A DNA stretch of 64,000 nucleotides from positions 22,634,218 to 22,698,217 of the forward strand of contig CM043800.1 in NCBI GenBank assembly GCA_023974075.1, read 5' to 3'. The first letter of the stretch is position 1. Each line of letters opens with the position of its first letter. The notes beneath the pieces are model-generated. The model did no database searches. It was not told the origin of the DNA and saw only the letters and a program-made list of their open reading frames with translations. Below are positions 58,774 to 64,000 of the stretch, piece after piece. Source of the stretch: Chaenocephalus aceratus (lineage: Eukaryota > Chordata > Actinopteri > Perciformes > Channichthyidae). The translations under genes and the position numbers were made by a program.

Positions 58774-61577
58774 AAAAGATAAGGAATATACAGTAGAAGA
58801 ATCGGTTCAATAGCAGTTTCCTGGGTCAACTTTTCCTCTGCTGAGCTGTGGAACAAAAGCTCTGTTCACTAGAATCTCTAGGAAAGAGTCCCAGTTTTGA
58901 CTTCAGAACATTTGGCATTGTTGGTAGTTGACCTTCCAGAAGGATGACCATAGTGTTTGTGTGTGCATTTATGTGCACATTGGTTCTGTGTATGAGTTTG
59001 GCAGTGAATATGAAGATGGGTATGTGTTAGCTTACTGACTTGCTGGCAAGATCCAAATGAAAGCAAATGAAAAAGGAGGCCAGGAATAGAAGTTGGGGAT
59101 GAATGGATACTGAAAAGGAGATAAAAGCTTCAGATAAAGGCAGTGGCAGCCAATTCTCCACGTCCCCATGATGTTACAGGTGTTATCGTTAAATCCATCC
59201 ACTCTGCAATCGCTGGTTGCTAATGCGTCCCCCTCTATCTCCTCGCTGTATGTGTTTGTATGTCTGTGTGTTTCTCTCCTCTATCGTCTCTGTTTCCTCC
59301 AGCCTGAGTAAATGTCAGAGCAAGCTGCTGCTCTTCCCAGACCACGCCGTGGGAGACAGACCAACCTCATCGCCGTGGCAAGGGCGGAGAAGAAAGGAAC
59401 TTGTATGCCTCTGAACCCCCACTAGTTTCCTCATCCCCCCTCGTCCTTGTGCATTGTAGCCCAGCCCTGAACCATGTGGCCAAGCTCCCAGGCTTTACTG
59501 TGACTAGAGAGGAGGAAGAGAGGAGGACTGCAATTACTAAGTAGGTGACGAGGGATTTCTCAAAGTGAAAAAGGAAAATAAGATGTTGTAGAATTATTGG
59601 CAGAGAGTCTATGGGGCATTGTTCTTTCATAGATACTTTATTTATAAGTTAATTGTATTACAGAAAATAAAAACTCTTCAATCCTGAAAAGAGAAATCAT
59701 GCCAAAGACATTTCTCAAATAAGGTGAATGAAGCTTAGAATTACCAGCAAGGCAAGGAAATTGCCATATTAGATTTCCCAGAATACTTCCTTGGCTTGGA
59801 GCCATTGTATTTGGTTTCAATTTACACCAGCAGGAGGCTGCCCGATACCTTTCTTCTCTGGTAATGGCTTTCTTCTCCAAGCTGACTTGTCACCTCTAAC
59901 AAGAAGTGTACCTCAAGGGAGCTCAGCGGGCATAGGGAGTCATTGTAGGAGCCTGGCCAAAGGATGTCACTCATACTGTACCCAGAGTAAAGACTATTTT
60001 TTTTCGTGACAGCACAATTGGTTGTGGCACTAAGTTGAGTTGCTGAAATTACATCATTTAGCTATTACACTTCTTGAGGGGGAGGGAGGAGACAAAAACT
60101 GAAAGAGGGGGAGGGGGATAAAAGTGCGGCGGTTTCGGTCAGAAGTGAGGAACCATCTGGTAGGTGAGGCACCATAGTTTACACTGGCGGAAGCCCGATA
60201 TTGTGTCTCCAGTAAATCCAAGTGTCTGCCTGTAAATGTGCCCATTTCACACTTTAAAACTGTCCATTGTGCTCCTCTGCAATTTCTCTCTCAATCTTTT
60301 TCACCTGATATTCACTATTATTTCATTCATTGGTGTATCAACATGGAAACTCACACAGACCATCATCTTTAACTTGTTTGTGACCTTCCTCCTTTTTTTG
60401 CTGTAATAACTTCTTTTGAGAGCCACATCACAATAAGACCGTATCTAAGGAATGAAAAGCTGCTAACACTCTCCTCCATCGTTGCGATGCTTACAGATAC
60501 AATTAATATAATGCGTGTGCTTGTATAACAGTGAAAAATGTCACTCATGCCATTGCAACAATATGTACAAAAAAGCACAGGTGTGAATAAGGGCAGTATT
60601 TACATCTAAATGTGTATATTAATGAGTGAGATTTTGTCTGTTCTGCCAATAATAATCAGTGATTGCATATTCCCTCATTGGAACTAATAGGCCATGTGCA
60701 TGAGGGGGGAAGGCCTGTCGTGAGAGCTGGGGCAGGTGTGTGTGTGGAAGTATTTCCGTGCGAGATGCCCTGTTTTTGGTTTTCCTGATCACATGGTCTT
60801 TTTCTAAAGGTGTGTGTGCATGCATTCATCTTTTGCGAGCATATGTGCTAGGTGTGTCTGCGTGGACTGTGTATGCATAATGGTGTTTTCTGCTCGGCTG
60901 GCTGTGCCGGTGTGCGCCTGTGTTCAGGTTGCACATGACCCCGGCTCCACTGGGAGGTCCGTGTCTTTCATGTCCCCTGTTCAGTGCTCCCTCAAATCTG
61001 GGTCAAAGGATAAAAGAATAACCTCTATCCGCTATGATTTCCACACACACCGACACACACTGACACACACTGGCCTCCCTGAAAAATGACTTCCTGGAGA
61101 TTTGAGTGGTAACAAGGTGGCATTGTGGAGGACACTGAAGCAGATCACTTTTAAAATTCACCTTATGTAGCAGCAGACACACTGTCCTTAATCTAGACCC
61201 TGTCACCTCTGTCTGTTAACAACAGTTATTCACTGAACCAGTAACTCATTCAGTCCTTCCCCGTCCAACGTCACCCTCTGTCTCACTTTGTTTGTTTCAG
61301 AACATCTCACAGTTGACCTTGTGTAGACCAGATGAGAATGCTGGATTTGCAAGTCGGCAGAAAGTCGATTAGGAATGCGCCGCAGCTCAGTGTCTCCTGG
61401 CATCTCCGTGTCTGTCTCTCTGTTTTCTGCTCTTCCTCTCGAAGACTTTTCTTCTCTCCTTCACTAAGCCTCTCCAACAATGCTGATGCTCTGGACAAGC
61501 TTCGACCCTCCGAGGAAGAAGAAACCATGCAGGGGCATTTGTGCGTGTCAATCTGTGCAAAGGCATTCATGGGCGTG
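58773..61577. other. Non-coding stretch
   Basis: No supported gene. It contains short GT-rich patches (about 58,955-59,000) and a decayed CACACAC/GACACAC patch at 61,041-61,071. The frame ending at 59,414 follows a CAG but has no donor or recognisable domain. Confidence 0.45.
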
Positions 61578-61585
61578 TGTGTGTG

Positions 61586-61737
61586 CAGGGGCGCCGTAAG
61601 GGGGTGAAAAGTTAGGACGATTCTAAGGGCCCGTGACTGACAGGGGCCCAAACTATTTTAGTACATTAAGAAAAAAATGTTTAAGTAACCAATGTGATAT
61701 ATTTTCAAGGGGCCCAAAATCCCTGGCGGCGCCCCTG
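61586..61737. mobile_element. 152-bp hAT-like MITE inserted in a TG repeat
   Basis: Left end CAGGGGCGCCGTAAGG, right end CTGGCGGCGCCCCTG, an 11-bp exact inverted repeat starting CAG. Flanking 8-mers are TGTGTGTG on both sides (61,578-61,585 and 61,738-61,745), consistent with a hAT 8-bp duplication but uninformative because the site is a TG repeat. Non-coding. Confidence 0.8.
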
Positions 61738-61745
61738 TGTGTGTG

Positions 61746-62446
61746 GCAGTTAGGTAAGATAGACCTTGCCAAATAACAAAGTGAGCATCCTCCATCCCCT
61801 GCGTTTCTGAGCAGCGGCTGTCATTGAGGTCTTTTCTTTCTCTAGTAAAAAAAAAAGACTGAGGGGGGAGCAAGGAATTGTTCCTGCGTTGGGACACCCT
61901 GCCTCCCTCATAACTCCAGCCCTGTGGGCCTCAGGCTTGCAGCAGAGCAGTGTGTGTGGAGGATGTTAAGACCTACTGCCTGTCATAGATAAAAGCTGCA
62001 GACCTCCTACTAGCAGTGGGACTCAACCATCTGGGAGGACCACTTGCAGTGCCTTATATCCATGGACCCCCTGCTGCGCACTCTTGTATTCACACATACA
62101 CAGCATGCTTACAAATCCATGCAAAGTGTGGACACTGTCAGATTGATGGAGAAGTCCCCTTGGCACACTTTTTGTCTACAACAACTTAAAAAACATTGTT
62201 CAATGAAGACCCTTCCCATCACTGCCGATAGTCTGCGCATTCTTTCTCCACCACCTCCTCGTCTCCATCCTGCACAGCCAGAGTAGCACATTGTTCCAGG
62301 ACCATTCCTTGTTAATGGAAAAGGGGTGTAACATATGTGTCATTGTGTGAAAAGTCATCAAAAGCTGAAAAAAAAAACAAAAAAACACTGCAGCAGTGTG
62401 AGCCTCATAAACGCATCACCGCCGCTTCTGCATACACCATTTACAG
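61746..62446. other. Non-coding stretch
   Basis: No gene seen. An A-rich patch lies at 62,366-62,388. Confidence 0.5.
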
Positions 62447-62585
62447 TAGGGCTGCAGCTAGCAATTATCTTGATTATTCATTTATTTTTGGGTCTAACAA
62501 ATTGTAAAAATGTCCATCCCAGTTATCAATGTCCAAGGGGTATTCTTTTATTGTCATGTTTTGTTCTGTTTTAATATGATATAAA
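62447..62585 (+). repeat. Decayed fragment of a hAT-like fish repeat
   Basis: Starts TAGGGCTGCAGCTAGCAATT, then GATTATTCATTTATTTTTGG, AAAATGTCCATCCCAGT and ATGTCCAAGG. This order resembles a very abundant fish repeat whose ends read AGGGCTGCAACTAACGATTA. No right end or target duplication was found, so it is 3'-truncated or badly decayed. Confidence 0.55.
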
Positions 62586-64000
62586 ATGGAGAGGAAAATA
62601 TTTTCTGTCGTTTGCATGAACAATGATTTTGTAACAATAGATAATAAATGTATTTTTCAATGTTATTGTTGTACTTCTTAGTTTGCATTAGGGCTTGATC
62701 ATTTAAACGGCACCAAACTCAACACAAAATTGTCTCTACGCAATCCTAATGAGACCTTTCTCTTTTACAACAAGAACATATGTCTTGCATACAGTATCGC
62801 CCAAAACCACCCATTAGATGAAAATATGAATATTAGATTCAAAGTTTTCAATTATTAAACAGCTGCATGAGAGTCTTGACATTGGTAGGCTCTCGCTCAC
62901 ATGCTGCCCTGTGTTTGAAGCAGAAAGACTTGCTTAATGATGTAGGTTGTCTAATATAGAGAACATGGGAGTGTGAAATCATTTTGCTCTGGCATAGTAA
63001 TAGTTAATGTGCGGCAGTTAATTGAGAATTGCCAGATGCACTAATGTGGAGCTGCCCAACTGAATACTGTAAAACATATCTTTAGTTTAATTGTATTTTA
63101 GTCCTAGTTCAACATGTGGAGAAAAGAATACAATGGTCTATCTGCTGTGCGCTTTACTCAGACCTTGAGGAAGGATAGTGGATGGAGTGTATACCATTTG
63201 CTTTCTCCTCTCCAATGCTGATCTTCTATCTTTACCAGCAGAACCCGGAGAAGTGAGAACACAATGCTATCCTGGGAAATTATCCCTGTCGACAGACGGC
63301 ACATTGAGACTTCGTTAGCACAACCACCCAACCTAGTGCCTCTACAGTCTGATCGAACGGAGCAACTCTCCATGACAGGGTAAACAAAGCAGAATCACAG
63401 GCATGATGGGCAAAATAAGTTGGTTTTTTTCATGTGATTTTTTCATGTGATTCAAATGCTACATTTCCCCTGTGCAAGTGGAAATGTCTAAAGGTGTTAA
63501 TTTTGTTTTAATTATGCATGTTTATTCTGTCTGTGTGTATGTGTGTCTTTAATGAGGGTATTTTATATGTAAATGTCACTGTATATATACGATGTGTCTA
63601 CATCGATAATGCCATAAAATACATTTCTGGTATTTGTGCAAATATGTGTGTGTTTGTGTGCGTTTATATTTATGTGTGCCTCTCTGCCTGTGTGTATGAC
63701 TTTCCCTGTGCACTTCAGGCAGCCAAGAATGTCTGTGTTGAGGAGAAAGAAGAGGCAGAGGAGAGGTGTAAGTCAGAGACTGCAAGTAAACAACCTGCAG
63801 TAGCTACAGCAAGTGTCAGTCTGCCTGCCTCGGCCTCTGCTTCCGTGCCTCCCTCCTTTTACTTTCCGTTCCTGTGCTTAAACAAAGACACACAGCAATT
63901 GGGCTGCCAAGTTACTGAAGAAGTCGTTCAGCCAACTTCCGGGCTTTACACCTCCGCTCAGCTTTTTGTGCCCAAATTGATAATTGAATCAACTATTGCC
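62586..64000. other. Non-coding stretch to the right edge
   Basis: No supported gene. A direct pair of TTTTTTCATGTGATT lies at about 63,424-63,452. A potential 50-60-bp exon at about 63,719-63,770 (acceptor-like CACTTCAG, donor-like GTAAGT) is too weak to call. Confidence 0.45.

Noticed and set aside
59280..59414. Possible plus-strand exon after a pyrimidine-rich tract
   Set aside because: The frame runs to a stop with no donor and no recognisable protein; the acceptor alone is weak evidence.
63719..63770. Possible micro-exon with CAG acceptor and GTAAGT donor
   Set aside because: The polypyrimidine tract is poor, the encoded segment is low-complexity Glu-rich, and such pairs occur often by chance.

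Overview
The window looks like ordinary nuclear DNA from a teleost fish. Long (AC)n/(TG)n microsatellites recur throughout, several non-autonomous hAT-like elements carry clean 8-bp target duplications, and some sequences resemble interspersed repeats I know from fish genomes. There is no operon-like packing, no dense coding, and no CRISPR, rRNA or prophage signal. Species cannot be named from what is here.

The window is very gene-poor. The only coding segment I can support is one short first coding exon on the minus strand (17,243-17,282). It encodes a hydrophobic signal-peptide start, MTALYLIFCLMAT, followed by a consensus splice donor (CAG|GTAAG). It sits in a CpG-rich promoter and 5'UTR region (about 16.7-18.0 kb). 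The leader has at least five short upstream ORFs, three of them linked end to end by ATGA and TAATG overlaps. Everything below 17,242 (positions 1-17,242) is then the first part of a long intron 1, and everything above about 18 kb is 5' flank or intergenic. I do not recognise the gene. A tiny signal-peptide exon ending in a phase-1 junction before a huge intron is common in genes for secreted or membrane adhesion and receptor proteins, but that is only inference.

Layout. 1-17.2 kb: intron with microsatellites and possible conserved non-coding blocks. 17.2-18.0 kb: exon and promoter. 18-36.8 kb: single-copy-looking non-coding DNA with a few enhancer-like stretches and microsatellites. 36.8-45.1 kb: an island of nested repeats. 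Its centrepiece is a 1.97-kb direct tandem duplication (39,586-41,551 and 41,552-43,520) that carries a 0.6-kb terminal-inverted-repeat element and a hAT element. One breakpoint lies inside the hAT element and the junction shows 5-bp microhomology (GCAAT). 45-64 kb: more single-copy DNA, a telomere-like interspersed repeat (51.7-52.0 kb), a 948-bp hAT-type element with a nested tRNA-like segment (55.2-56.15 kb), a 152-bp hAT-type MITE (61.6 kb) and microsatellites.

I found no novel multi-gene system. The most informative signals are the datable nested-transposon tandem duplication, the chained upstream ORFs, and the TIR element that carries promoter-type motifs. Most open reading frames over 60 codons are microsatellite translations (Cys-Val or His-Thr repeats), parts of the repeats above, or chance frames.
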